Below are positions 11,001 through 22,735 of a stretch of 34,007 nt of DNA, one piece after another; position 1 is the stretch's first letter; each line of letters starts with the position of its first letter. The notes under the pieces were generated by a model that had not been told where the DNA came from, did no database searches, and was given only the letters and a program-made list of their open reading frames with translations. The stretch comes from Saccoglossus kowalevskii (lineage: Eukaryota; Hemichordata; Enteropneusta; Harrimaniidae): assembly GCF_000003605.2 (NCBI RefSeq), contig NW_003158724.1, positions 121,275-155,281 on the forward strand, written 5' to 3'. Both the position numbers and the translations under genes were made by a program.

Positions 11001-14000
11001 ACAGACACCACAACAGCAGAATGAGGGAAATCTTGGTTTTCTGTTTCAGATGATGTATTGTCATCCAAAACAACTTTTAATGCATGTATGCAACCTTGAA
11101 AGTATTATATACTATCGTCTTGTGGTATTAAATTATCATGAAATAAGACGATTTTTTTTTTAAATTCAAATCACATACTTTACTATGTCAATTGTCCTTT
11201 GGACTGAAAAAGAGTTGGTAAGTCTACATGTCTTTCTGGGAAATGTGTTTTTTAGTTGCACACTGCAAATTTCAATACCATTGGGCAACACAGAAATGAA
11301 ATCGTAAGCAAGCAAAAAAAAACACAACCACTCACCTCATCCTTGGGCAAATATGGTCTGATTGTATAGACTTTGCTGCTCAATTTTTCTGGAGGTTTCT
11401 GAACAAAAAGATCGGCAGCTCCATCTATTGGGAGCATGCGCTGTAATAACAAATATAACATTTAACATTATTTTAGATTTTAATTTGATTTGATCTAGAG
11501 CAATATTCCAGATAACCAATACAAAGCAACTGGGACTGGCGAGGTAAATTGTATCCAAGTTTCAAACACGCTCGTAGCCCAAATGTTAAAATCACTTTAT
11601 GCTTGCATGTGTTAGGATTTTGACCAGCAATGTGTTAACCAGTTAATATAATATACATGTTCAGAGTTAATGCCAGTAAAATAATAACATTGCCAATAGT
11701 TCACGGCAATGTTATATGCTCACTGAACAGGTATACTACTTGATAACTAGTTCCATTACTACACACAAAATGACCAAAAGCTATCTGAAGCCTGATGATG
11801 CATAAGCCAGCACTGCAACGCAGTAATACCTACTGCTGAAATACTCGGAAAGAATAAAAGGCAACCATGACTGGTGAGACAGAATACAAATTCAGGTTTG
11901 AAATTTTTTGATTATATGGCTCCAGTCACAGCAGTTTTATTAACTTATTGAGAAGCAGCATGGTATTAATCCACTTATACTGTAACCGAGCATGAACAAG
12001 TATGCAGTGCAAGCTCAAGACTCTTTGCCACTGAAACTTGAATATCAGCACAACTGTTAGCGGTGAAAGCAGATTATGCAATCTCCTGCTCATTGATGCA
12101 AATACGCGCAATCTCTCACACATTGACGCAATCTCTCTCATAATGACGCAATTCTATGCAATCTCTCGCGCATTGACGCAATTAGGTGCCATCTCCGGCA
12201 CAATGACACAATATTATGAAATCTCTCGCACATTTTATGCAACCTTCAGCACATTGTCGCTATTCATCACCAGCATATTGATGAAATGTTATTCAATCTT
12301 GCATGCAAGCAATTTCACACAAGAATTATGCGCAACATTTTTCAAAGTACATGTACACGCGCAACGCAGCATTCACACAGGCTTCAGTTGAGCTTTCTGG
12401 AAATATAATCTTGAAAGAGCTGACATTCAGCTCACACATACTTGAAGCTCAGCTGTGAGACCACCACGGAAAACCCATGGTTCAAGATCACCACTCATGA
12501 ATATTTCTTTGTAGCCCTTGGTACACCCTGGATATTGAATAGGTTAGAAAAGAAAAAAGTGAGTATGTGTGAAGGTAACTTGGCAAGGATTGTTTTTTCA
12601 ACACATCAAGCAAGTGAGCAGGTTAAACTAATGACAAATGTCTTTCGGCTAGCAAAACAATTGCCTTGCAACAAGCTACATTACAAAGTGTCATCTTTAC
12701 ACTGAAAACAAGGCAAACTTTATTAATCTGCATGACGTACTGCCTGTCAGTATCTACAATCAACCGAGTCCACGCATGACGCAACGCGCTCCGCAGCAAC
12801 GTGGCGCCGAGCTGGGGGATTATGCAGTCGTTGCGCAGCATCGTAGCGCAGAGCAGAGCAAAGCGATCTGTAGTCACAGTATGTAGCTCATAACGCAAAT
12901 AAAAAAGCTTGTTAATCATAGTAACTCAACCTGCAAATAGCAAAAACTATTTTAGAGCTGCCCTTTCTGAAATCTGATTAAGTGAGAGGATGAATGACAG
13001 CGCAGCGCAGCGCAGCGCAGACAAGTTAGGCGCCTTTGACACATGCAGCGCTGAAATTGCGTAGTTGTACTGTGATCGCATGCCATGTGAAGTATCGACT
13101 GCATATTAACTACCTACCAGTCTACTCATACACAACAAAACAATGAAAAAAGTATGAAATATCACACCAAAATATGCGTACATGTCAAGGTGGCTTGCAT
13201 GAAGTCGCAGGATATTTGTGGTACCTGTCCCATCACTGTATAATTACAAAAGAAAATAGGGAAAAAATCTGTTAGTCTCATCAAGTCTACAAATACTGAT
13301 TTTGTTGGTTCTACTGCAGAAAAACAAATCCAGCACTTGCAGAGATTACACATGTTTATTGTCAAAATGGGTCAGGGAAACACAGTTAATGAATGCAATA
13401 TTTAGTGGAGGGTCAATGTGTAACACTGATGAGCAACATTTAATATTACAAGCGCATTTAGTTTGTAGTAGCTCATCAGTTTCGTGCATTGTCCTATCCT
13501 CCAATTGCAAATATTATGTGCCCCAAGGATAAATGAGGCAGATGAAAACACAAAGCCAGTCTTAGGTACAGAATCAACTCTGAATGCATCTATACAACTG
13601 ATAGATAATATTTTGTACTGGAGTACACTATTGAAATCAATTACTTTCATACTGAAGCATAGCTGTGTTCTCATCATTGTATTATATCCCTTGAGATTTG
13701 GAAATAGTCCAACTGCTTTTTATTTTGTCATTACCAAACTAAATGTTTTTTTTTGTTTTGTTTTTCTTGCAGTGGAGTACATTTACTGTTGGGTAGGATT
13801 GGAATTACTTTACCTAGCCACTTTACAAAGGAGTGAAGCAGAGAAACAACTCCTTTCATGTCCCATACATATGGATAAAGCTCATAAAGAAGTGATCGAT
13901 TTGGTATGTTGGTCAATCTCTGGAACAGCCTATTAACTGCTTGGCACGAGTTGGCAAACATGCATGCACGGTCACCCCATTCCACTGCCTGCAACAGAAA

Positions 14001-17000
14001 ATAAACATACAATTATATACCACAGTTACAAACAAGTGAAGTGCAGCAGAATAAGTGGATTGAGTGTTATGTCAGCAATTCAAATTCAACACTCATCACG
14101 TCAGACTGTGGAAAACATGCTTGCGATATATATAAATGGCTCAGATTGCTACAAAACTTGTGTCTGATTTTATACAAACGTCACAGAGTTTGCACTTCCA
14201 CCAATAGCGAATTAATTTAGGTTTGACAACAACAAATTAAGTCACAAACTAATGGTCACGATTTAAAACCTACCATCATGCCATAAGCTTCAGAAAGGTA
14301 AAATTAAATAGTCTGCATAACAATGATTAGTGGCATACTTCATCATTTATCAAACAAATTTGTTTTGTTGGCTTTTTTTATTCAAAATTACATTTTCTTG
14401 TAGGTAGGAAGCAGTTACTTTGGAAGGCAGTGAAAAATTATCAAAAGTATCAACTTATGACGAGACAGATGTATAAAGATTTCTTACCATTGGAGGTGGG
14501 TGTTTAGAATGCTTTGACTCTGTCACACAAAATGCATGCGTCTTCAACCAATGCAACTCTTCTAACATATAAACAGCTCTAAGACCATGTTCATATGGCA
14601 AGAAAAATGTATCCACCAGCAATTCAATGTCCTCAAATGTTGGTATCTCCAAGAACATAGAATTTCTTTGGGGTTCAGCAGTTTCATTTGAACTAATCAA
14701 TTCAGCTTGAATTTTTTCAGCATAGTTAGGTTTTTCTGCAGCATTACTACTTAACTGCATTGGAATATCAGACACTTTGTTGACTGTTGTAGAACAATTG
14801 GTCATCATTACACTGCTTATTTTTGTAGGCACATGTACATTTTCCGATCCTTTCATAGTTGATCCATCAGCAGTAATGTCCATTGGTTCAACTTTTTCTT
14901 CCTCATCAACAGAGGCATCTTCCACACTCATAACTTCTAAAGTCCTCAGAGCATTTTGTGCTTCTGTCATAAGTTGTGTAGATACAGATGGACTAGGGTT
15001 AAGGGAGTCTGTTGTAGGTGTAACAGACATGCATGTACTCACTCCGGTGGCAGGTAATTGTGATTCCGGAGAAGGTGCCATACTAAAAGTTTTGGATTCT
15101 GCCTTGCCAGTTGAACTACGTGACTGTGTAAATTCATGTAGCCAATCTTTTATAGCTATTTTCAGAGCAAGCTGTGGGTCATAACTACCATGTCGTGGTG
15201 ATAAACAATTACTTGATTCTCCTTCTCTTTCTAATTTTATGTCTGCATTAATGGTTGCATTGCACAATTCATCTGAAAAAAAAAAATGAAAAACATGCTT
15301 GATCTCAGTGTTCTCCCCAGGAATTTAAACCACTGTGGCGGCCTAATTTGCATATCATTTACATAATAATAGAAATTGACCAAAGCACATTTATACCCAC
15401 ACACTAAACAACATATATTTAAAAAACAAAGTGGCAGATATTTATTTGCTTCACACAGTGTTATAAACACTTTTATTTTGGGCACTTTTGTAATATTAAT
15501 GAGCTCAGTCACAGTGCAAATATATTTTTTTTGGAGTCAAAATATTACGTTTCACAATTTAGAAGAGTTTGAATTTAAAAATTTTACGTTCTCGAAATGC
15601 AAATGCTGCAGACTAAAAAGAAACAAATAAATTGTAAAAGGTTAAATGAAACTAATTTGAAACGTTTGAGCCAGGATTATGTTCACGACTTTCATGATCT
15701 TATTTACTACAAATTTCTCCTTAAAAAAATCGACCATTATTTGGCGGAAGTTACATTGCGGAAGTAAAGCGATGTCGTAGCACGATGTGTTGGTATGAAT
15801 TTCAGATGAAAACTGCATGATGGTTTTCAAAAGAGGTGATTAGAAATTTTTAAAAGGTAAAAGAAGTCTTGAAAGAAGAGTTTTTACATGATCCACGATG
15901 ATAACAGTTCAAATGTATTTTACCCAATCACGCAATAAACACGTATATTTCTTGAGTAGCGTAAACTGATCGTGAACTCCGCTTTGCCCATGTTACATCG
16001 AGTGGAATTGATTTTGAAAGAATTTTAGCTTTCAATCTAAAGACTGCGTCTTTCGTCAGAAAGTATTTACTTACAAACAAAGGGGTGAAAATCTTACAAA
16101 ATTGACTTGTATTGTTCAATCGCGGGACTATGTCTATTGTTTACAAATTATTATCCACGACTGGCAGGATGCGCGTCGTTCGGTACGTAAGTATAATAAC
16201 AATATGGCAATAGTTCTGGTCGGAAGCGTTTCCGTGGTGGTCGCTAATTTTGAGTGCCGGTTGGGCCGACCAGCGCGACGAGATCCCCAATGAAAAAAGC
16301 ACTGTGGCGGTCTTGCTAATCACCGTGGCGGTGTCAGACCGGTGTGGCGGCAAATCGAAGCACTGTGGCGGGACCGCCACGCTGTTTACATCCTGGGGAG
16401 AACACTGCTTGATCTAATTCTTATTGAACAAACACAAAAGTCTCCGATTCAGAACACTATAGCTGGTTGCTTGTAATATTTAAATAAATTCATTGAAGGT
16501 TACAGCATACACACGTTTTATTGAATGCCAATGCACAATAAAAATGGATACATACTGAATACTTCTTTTCTGCCATCTTGATTGTGCGCAAAACTACACC
16601 ATGTAGCGAGAGTGTGGATAGGAATAAAATTTGCTTCATATTCACAATTTGGATTTGTGAGAATTCCACTCAGGTGAGGTATAAGTTCTGTGGAACGTCC
16701 ACAGTAAGGACCTGCAAAAAAGTAACAGCTTTAGGAATACATTTCTGCGGAATAAAACATCAAAATATTGTGGATACTGATAGGTACAGGTACAGTTTTC
16801 TTGCTTAAGGGTGAACTTCAGTTCATACCATCTATTCCTATTTAATGCTATTCTGAAATGATAGTTTTTTGTTATTATCCACATAGAGATGTCAATGTTA
16901 CACGCCCACAGGAGAGGGCAGAAAGCACACATTTCAATATTCTGACTAGTAATAAATATTAAACAATACCACACACCCACCCCCAAAAACCATCAAGATC

Positions 17001-19620
17001 ATACAACTTGCACATGCCTGCGCATAAACATAACTCACCTAAAAACAACCTTTTTTGGTCATAATCATTTGCATGAATGTTATCCCAGATCACTGGTGGT
17101 CTTTTCAACACTTTTTTCAGCTCCACTATAGACTCTGCACTAATAAACTTAGACACTACCTTCGGTCCTATCACAAAGAAAATCATAAGATGGGAGTACT
17201 AAGTACACATGAAAAGATGTCTGTCATCTCCATATAAAATATACATCAGTCCACAGAGAAATAAATACTTAATGAAGAAGCACTACATCACATTTCAAAT
17301 GTGACGAGCATAGAACATTTTCTAATTGTACAAGAAAATGAATCTGAATTGTTTCAATATTTCTTACTCACCTGTCCATAGTACATGAATCTGGGAGAGA
17401 AGTTTATTACCAATGGTAGTTAAGTATTCAGAATTTGCAACATCAGGGACAGCTCTGGTTCCACAGTATTCTACAAAAGACAAATCATTGCCAACAATCA
17501 GAACACTGAACCAATAGAGATTGTGAATAAGAAAGTAGAACCACAAGTTGTACTCAAAGGCTAAGTAAATTATACAACAAATTATATATCCCACCTTTCA
17601 AAACAATGTATGTATATTAATATTTAACAAAACCATTGAAATTTAATAACAAACGAACTGTATTACCTGTGGGACAAAATAAAAATGTTGGTTGTCCGAG
17701 ATGCTGGTACACTTCATTTGTAACTGAAACTTGAGCATGGGCAAATGATTGGAAGATTTCTTTGTCTGCTGTACACATATCAGTCTCTATGTCATCAAAC
17801 AACAAAGCAAAAACTTCACATCCAAAATCTTTCACCTGTAAATAATAACATTGTTTTAGTTTTAATAGGGTAAAAATGAACCCCAAAACTCTTGGATGCC
17901 TCAAGAACGAAAACACTTTTGGCAAAATTAGTCATCAAGTCACTGTTTTTCCATGAAATTCAAACCTATAATATATGAGCAATACAGTAAAAGCACTTAG
18001 CCAAGATTATTTTTGTTTAGTGAGTTACAAACAAACATATCCAAATGTAAATTTCTGATTGGCCATGATCTCATCATGAAAATCATTAATTGATGTTAAA
18101 ATTTTCAACATTGATTTCAGTGGAAAAACATCATGATTATTTTCAATTTTGGGGAAATAAACATAGCATTTGAGTTTTTAACATTTCACAATGATACAAT
18201 AGATCACTCATTGAAGTAAGAGATCAACTGCAAAACCAGTAAAGGACAAACCTGTTCTAATTTCCTTTTTAGGCAGGTAACTTCTTTAACACTGGAAAAC
18301 GTGATATCCAGACCGGGTGACAGAGCATATATGAATTGCACATTGTTTTCCTTGGCAGCGGAAATCAGTGATGTAAGGTGGTCTATGGAGAACAATATTA
18401 TAATTTTGATTTGTTAAAAGACAATGATTTGTTAGTCTTGCATTAAATTTTTCCTATCTCAGTAAAATGTAAATCGCTTTAATTTAACATGAGAAAATTA
18501 CCATGTATTTTATGAGCATAAAGCAGCAGGGAACATTCAACATTTTTCTTCTTCACAAAAATCAATTTAAATATCAAATAACTAATATTCCTAGCAGTAA
18601 AAATTAAACAGTTTACAGTATACATATATTTGTGAAGAAGGTGTTAAACGTTATAAGATTCATTTCATCATGAACAATAGAATATAAATGCCACACACAG
18701 AAAGGAATGTTAAGCAATGAATACTTAGCAAAGTTAATGTCGTGAAAGCACAAGAACAAATTCTTGAGACCAGAGAGATCGTCAAAAAGTATTTTGTTAA
18801 TTTCAATCTCACAAACTTATCATGAGAATGTTTAGAAAAGAAAATTTGAGAATATTGAATATTTTTTTAACTAAACTCACCAGCTTCTTCAACTGAATAC
18901 ATATCCCTCCAGCAGGCACGATGTTTGGAATCATCTTTTGGAGCATACATGTAATGCTTCAAATTTAACTTACTCTGGAGCTGAAACAGTCTAATCCTCT
19001 GATCTGTACTCCATGGACGACCATAAAATCCTATCAAAGAAAGGTGAATTTTAAGGAACAGTCACTTGAGGGAAAGTTCTCACCTACTTCTAATAATTGG
19101 ATTCAATGGCTTCTGTTAGCTTATATTCAGACAAGCTCAACCACGAGTAGATGTGTGGGAACATGATCTTTTTTTAGCTTCATGGTAGCAATAAATCATA
19201 GAAAAATTAACAGAAAAATAGTTTTTTCGAATAGCGAATAATCACTCACGATTTTAACAAAACACACCAATAACAAATACGGGTCAATGAACGAAAATCC
19301 TGACAAAACACACTGTCGAATGACAACATTGTGACAATATAATTTCAATCATTCGATTACAAGTCGAAGTTCAGAAAGGTGGTCAGCTGCTAAATAACAA
19401 TGCAAATAAACCGAATAGTAATCTCCAATCATGCATGGTTGCACAGCATACAATTGTTTTTAATTTAGGAGGATATAATTACTGAAACGCTGGTACCATC
19501 GACGTTTACAGAGTGCAGACAAAGTCGACAAAATGGCGGCTGTACAATGATTAGGATAGGTTTCATAATCTTACCTTCAACAACTCCACACAGAAAACTC
19601 CCGTTCGGCATAGAAGACAT
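8084..19620 (-). CDS. OGA: Protein O-GlcNAcase, complete (15 coding exons, 869 aa)
   Basis: This enzyme removes O-linked N-acetylglucosamine from Ser/Thr of nuclear and cytosolic proteins; no signal peptide is seen. Coding exons, 5' to 3': 19620-19575, 19030-18881, 18382-18252, 17835-17667, 17470-17372, 17167-17039, 16711-16556, 15272-14488, 13988-13814, 12527-12442, 11440-11336, 10847-10756, 9835-9646, 9428-9269, 8220-8084. All junctions are GT-AG and in phase. The GH84 domain spans residues ~9-290. [14 protein letters not shown] opens it, and the catalytic pair is D123-D124 (LLFDDI), matching human D174/D175. K47, Y167, W226, N228, D233 and N261 match human K98, Y219, W278, N280, D285 and N313. 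Exon 8 (residues 294-555) carries the stalk helices (324-341, 505-545) around a disordered Ser/Thr-rich insert. Residues ~643-869 form the acetyltransferase-like domain, ending VIILGRAM. An in-frame TAA three codons before ATG 19620 fixes the start. The protein lacks the ~51-residue N-terminal extension of human OGA (916 aa). Confidence 0.97.
8377..8650 (-). mobile_element. Inverted, internally deleted copy of the hAT family
   Basis: Read on the minus strand, this matches the inner part of the elements at 15306-16407 and 31000-32010: GATGGTTTTCGAAA, GGTGATTAGCAATTTTTAAA, GCGTAAACTGATCGTGA, GAATTTTAGCTT, GGTGGTC. Sequence between the AGAAAGTATT block and the TTCCGTGGTGGTC block is missing compared with the other copies (roughly 150-190 bases). 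Neither terminus is present. It lies in the last OGA intron. Confidence 0.8.
8777..8983. mobile_element. 207-bp MITE with CTGTAAA ends and TA flanks
   Basis: The element starts CTGTAAAATGACTAATTTTC and ends with the reverse complement of CTGTAAAGGGGTTAATTATT, flanked on both sides by TA. Inside, the motif TTCACTGGGTTTAA followed by an ATTTCGCTG-like block recurs about four times, twice in each orientation, so the whole element is close to a palindrome. It has no coding capacity. TA duplication fits Tc1/mariner-type mobilisation. It lies in the OGA intron between exons 14 and 15. Confidence 0.7.
12060..12250 (+). repeat. Degenerate ~20-bp tandem repeat in OGA intron
   Basis: Units resembling GCAATCTCTCGCACATTGAC repeat about nine times with many substitutions, giving phrases such as TTGACGCAATCTCTC, AATGACGCAATTCTATG and ATGAAATCTCTCGCACA. 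The open frame across it (12038-12391) is a by-product of the repeat. Confidence 0.75.
12770..13020. repeat. GC-rich GCAGC/GCGCA low-complexity tract
   Basis: Between OGA exons 9 and 10 the sequence turns rich in CAGCG, GCGCAG and ACGCA words. A run of CAGCG units lies at 12998-13020 and a looser tract at 12775-12865. The surrounding intron is AT-rich. Confidence 0.7.
15306..16407. mobile_element. Complete non-autonomous hAT-type element (1102 bp)
   Basis: Perfect 17-bp inverted ends, CAGTGTTCTCCCCAGGA at 15306-15322 and its reverse complement at 16391-16407, are bordered by an exact 8-bp direct repeat CTTGATCT (15298-15305 and 16408-16415). An 8-bp duplication with CAG-starting ends is the hAT superfamily signature. 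GTGGCGG motifs lie near both ends (15335, 16304, 16325, 16344, 16365, plus an inverted CCGCCAC at 16374), as expected for transposase-binding sites. No long open frame is present, so movement would need a transposase from elsewhere. The insertion sits in OGA intron 7, with its edge only 33 bp from the exon 8 acceptor. The perfect ends suggest a recent insertion. Confidence 0.93.
19530..19540 (+). promoter_or_regulatory. YY1-type motif in OGA first intron
   Basis: AAAATGGCGGC matches the YY1 consensus AANATGGCGGC. It lies 35 bp inside OGA intron 1, about 80 bp downstream of the start codon. YY1 sites just downstream of transcription starts are typical of housekeeping promoters. A similar motif occurs at the SNRPG start. 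Confidence 0.5.
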
Positions 19621-19759
19621 GTCGGAAAGTTAAAAATTGTAAATAACCGTCGACCATAAGCGATGACGGCGAAAGCAAAACACTGTAATGAAACAAGTAG
19701 ATATATTTCAGCTCCGATTTTCACTACGCATAGCAAGCAATCCGGTTTAAACTGGTCGG

Positions 19760-19773
19760 TGATCACGTGATCA
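19760..19773. promoter_or_regulatory. Palindromic E-box upstream of OGA
   Basis: TGATCACGTGATCA is a perfect 14-bp palindrome centred on CACGTG, 140 bp upstream of the OGA start codon. TCACGTGA is the preferred core of USF and MiT/TFE basic helix-loop-helix factors. Its position suggests an OGA promoter element; function is inferred. Confidence 0.5.
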
Positions 19774-20732
19774 TTGAAAACAAATTGAGTGTTCCCCGGA
19801 TGAAGATGGAACTGGTATGACAGGTTTGATCTAGTTGATGGAGTGAAATGTAAGAAATGTTTCCCATTTTTGCATGATACAACATTTTTAAAAAAATCAG
19901 AAAATATATATATTTATAAAAAAAATACAATTTTTTTCAGACTAAATAATGCTAATTCATCCTGAAATTGTTGGCTACTGATTTATTTATCACCCATTTC
20001 TCTGACATTTTCTGCTGAAATTTAGGTTCTTTTATTAACAGAATAGTTGTTTATATAGCAAAAGAGAATGACAAATTTTCTTTACGAAGATAAGAACGTA
20101 TTCTATTTTCGCATACTGTGTAACATGTCTCTTTAGCTAGCATGTTATTTTAGTTAATTTTAGCTAATTCAACTCATTCAGGGTGCAGCTCATTTAAAAG
20201 AAATTATATTCTAAATTAGACTGTTGGTTCAATTAAAAACCTGGAAATTTGTGCGTTGACCTAAAATGGAATGTAAAGCACTCTGTATCTGCCTGTGAAA
20301 GGCAGAAAGCTGGGAATGTTTTATGGTATACTTTATAAATCAAAATGACTGTTAAATTTCAAATTGACCAATCCAGAAATTAATATTAATGAGATCAACA
20401 TCATCCAATCAGCAAGCACTTTTTTAAATAAGTGGGCAGTCACAGATGCTACCACTTAAAGGCTTGTGAGTGCATTATTGACATAGATAATGTGAAAGTT
20501 TATGATCGGTATTTACAAATTGTTATAATTATATTTTATAAAATAAGGTAGAGCTTGCTGCCTTTCACTGTAGTTTACCCTGTTTAACATTTTTTTTTTG
20601 AAATACAGTTTCTCAATCACTTGGCTATTATCACAAATTTCTCATCACTGGAGTGATTTACATTTCAATTTTTGGTTCCCTTGGCGTCTCTAATAAATAA
20701 TATATCTAATCGCTGAACTTGATTCATGTCCA

Positions 20733-20847
20733 CATTTTGTTCATTTTGCGATTCTTCAATCCTCTATATTTAGCAAATATTTTTGTCATTTTTGATAAAA
20801 AAATGCTATTTTCAACTTTTTCTTGAAAAATACCAGCTCAATTACTA
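20733..20847 (+). repeat. Single dispersed unit of the 5-kb minisatellite
   Basis: It shares with 5056-5400, in order, TTTTGTTCATTTTG, TCTATATTTAGCAAATATTTTTG, AAAAAATGCTATTTT and CTTGAAAAATACCAGCTCAA. It is one divergent unit, 15 kb from the tandem cluster. Confidence 0.75.
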
Positions 20848-21333
20848 TAATATGGTTTGTAAAATATTGTGGTAACAATAACCATGACAAATCACTAATA
20901 TATCACCATATAGAACATTATCAACTTTGTTTTGAGGAAGACAATCTACAAAGACAGTGGAGCTATTTAAACCAGGAGGTCAGTCGTTTTAGTAAGAGAT
21001 AAATCATTAAAACTCTGCATGGCAAAACTACTGTGGACATTTTTTCCCCTCACCTAGTTTTAAGATGCCTGTATATATTGTTGTTAACTGCTGTCTCAGG
21101 AGCCGTTGATACAACTTGATATGTAACTGTTTAGAAATAATACTACCGCCGGGGTACCAGTAGATCTGATAATTTGTTGGTGGAAATCCACTAAATCTAA
21201 ATCAGGGAATCTATTAGTTGAATTATTGTGGCCAGTTCGGTCATAGTTTTATTTGTTCAACATATTCTTGCCTGTAGTGAGTGCAGTAATTTGCATATGA
21301 CAAAATGTGCATTTGATTGCTGTGTGCAAAGAA

Positions 21334-21529
21334 CACAATGGGTGTTGTTGCAGTTTAGTTCATCTGTGTAGGTATCTGTATTTATAGATGTCTGTACGTC
21401 TGTTCCCCGAATATCTCAAAAAACATGGGCACACAATGGGTGTTGTTGCAGTTCAGTTCATCTGTGTAGGTATCTGTATTTATAGATGTCTGTACGTCTG
21501 TTTCATCAATATCTCAAGAAACATGATGC
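21334..21529 (+). repeat. 98-bp tandem duplication
   Basis: CACAATGGGTGTTGTTGCAG begins at 21334 and again at 21432. The copies remain nearly identical through TCTGTGTAGGTATCTGTATT and TGTCTGTACGTCTGTT to AATATCTCAA and AAACATG. The few differences indicate a fairly recent duplication. No coding meaning is seen. Confidence 0.88.
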
Positions 21530-21856
21530 TCTGTGATAATACACAGACCTGATATAATTTCAGTGGAAATCTGTGCATTTTACTGCACATTAGTGTTATA
21601 CACTACCCTACTCCCAAATGCCATTTTTTTTGTCAAAAACCGTTTAGCGACAGGCCATTTTTTTTTTAATTCTCCATTTTTGTTTATAGAATGCCTTGGG
21701 TAGTTTCAAGGGCAACAACCACACTTGTGGTCAGCATCTTGTAAATGCCACAGATCAAAGGTAAACTTATCTCTTTAACACCTTGAACTCGCCTGAACAT
21801 TTTTTTGATGACTTTTGAAACACTCCAACTTTACTGTGAGTCAATGTGTATACATA

Positions 21857-22095
21857 TAACCATATAACCAAAAGCAGGAAGGCCTCTCATGCACTGGTCA
21901 TTTCTATGCAGCATAGATGATACTGCACAGAAAACCAGTACAGGAATATAATTATAAATCAGTGCAGCTTGGTGTGGCAAGCTGCACTGGTACCGCACAG
22001 ATGAATACTGTGCAGGATAGACACAGCTACCGTAACCATATAACCAAAAGCAGGAAGGCCTCTCATGCACTGGTCATTTCTATGCAGCATAGATG
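21857..22095 (+). repeat. 63-bp exact direct repeat, 176 bp apart
   Basis: The block from TAACCATATAACCAAAAGCA to TATGCAGCATAGATG occurs at 21857-21919 and 22033-22095 without differences. The spacer and downstream sequence (to about 22450) are rich in TGCAG, GTGCAG and GCAGCATAG words, so the two exact copies lie inside an older, looser repeat array. Confidence 0.85.
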
Positions 22096-22596
22096 CAGCT
22101 ACCACTACTGTATGCCCAAATTTATTTGTCGAGTTGCATGTGGATTTTTTCAGTATATGTTCACCATCAGGATGAAATAAGCACTTCACCTGATTGACTT
22201 AACTGGTTTGACAATTATCACAGTCAGTAAGTGTGTTTTTTTTCTGAGGAAATTGTTTTGTACTACCAGGTAATGTTGTGAAGTGGACCAGTGCTTAGTG
22301 GTAGCGACATCCTTACAGCAAGTTTTGAAAATTTGATTGTAATGATCTGTGCGGGAAGTAACCGCATCCATGCTGCAGTGCAGGCGAAAAAGTGTCTGTG
22401 CAGCAAGAACTGTGCAGCATGGCTGCAGCAGCCCTACAGCATAGACGCCACAACCTGTAAGGGCAGTATTATTTCCAACCAAACACTGGAAACATTGACT
22501 GGTCTCCATTTTGCCTCAATATCCTCCCAAATTACTTATGTCACTTTTACTACACAACAAATATTCAAATACTGACAATAATATGATATCGTGAAC

Positions 22597-22602
22597 TTTA
22601 TT
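22597..22602 (-). terminator. Candidate NFYA poly(A) signal
   Basis: AATAAA on the minus strand, 134 bp downstream of the NFYA stop codon. This would give a very short 3' UTR. It is the first canonical hexamer after the stop. Confidence 0.5.
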
Positions 22603-22735
22603 TTTTCATCAAATATTAATAAATAATAGTTTAACCAATGAAAATACATACAAATAAAGAGATACCCTGCATTATCGGGCAATTTAGCACTCAGTTCAAC
22701 TTTTATAAAAACAGAAAACATGATCGTTCAATAAA

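Larger units (their letters stand above)
19800..22590. other. Repeat-rich spacer between NFYA and OGA
   Basis: No gene is supported. The spacer holds the upstream region of OGA, one minisatellite unit (20733-20847), a 98-bp tandem duplication (21334-21529), a 63-bp direct repeat (21857-22095) and a TGCAGCA-rich stretch (about 21900-22450). Open frames in this part are made by these repeats. Confidence 0.6.

Noticed and set aside
12038..12391. 117-codon open frame with repeating peptides
   Set aside because: The peptide repeats follow the degenerate 20-bp DNA repeat in an OGA intron; no start context or partner exon.
13484..13936. 150-codon open frame on the plus strand
   Set aside because: It runs from intron sequence across the antisense of OGA exon 9. 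It has no family features.
14777..15184. 135-codon open frame on the plus strand
   Set aside because: It lies exactly opposite OGA exon 8, whose minus-strand frame continues the protein in phase with both neighbours; the plus frame is its shadow.
22186..22509. 107-codon Cys-rich open frame on the minus strand
   Set aside because: Cys codons come from the TGCAG-rich repeats; no conserved spacing or signal sequence.
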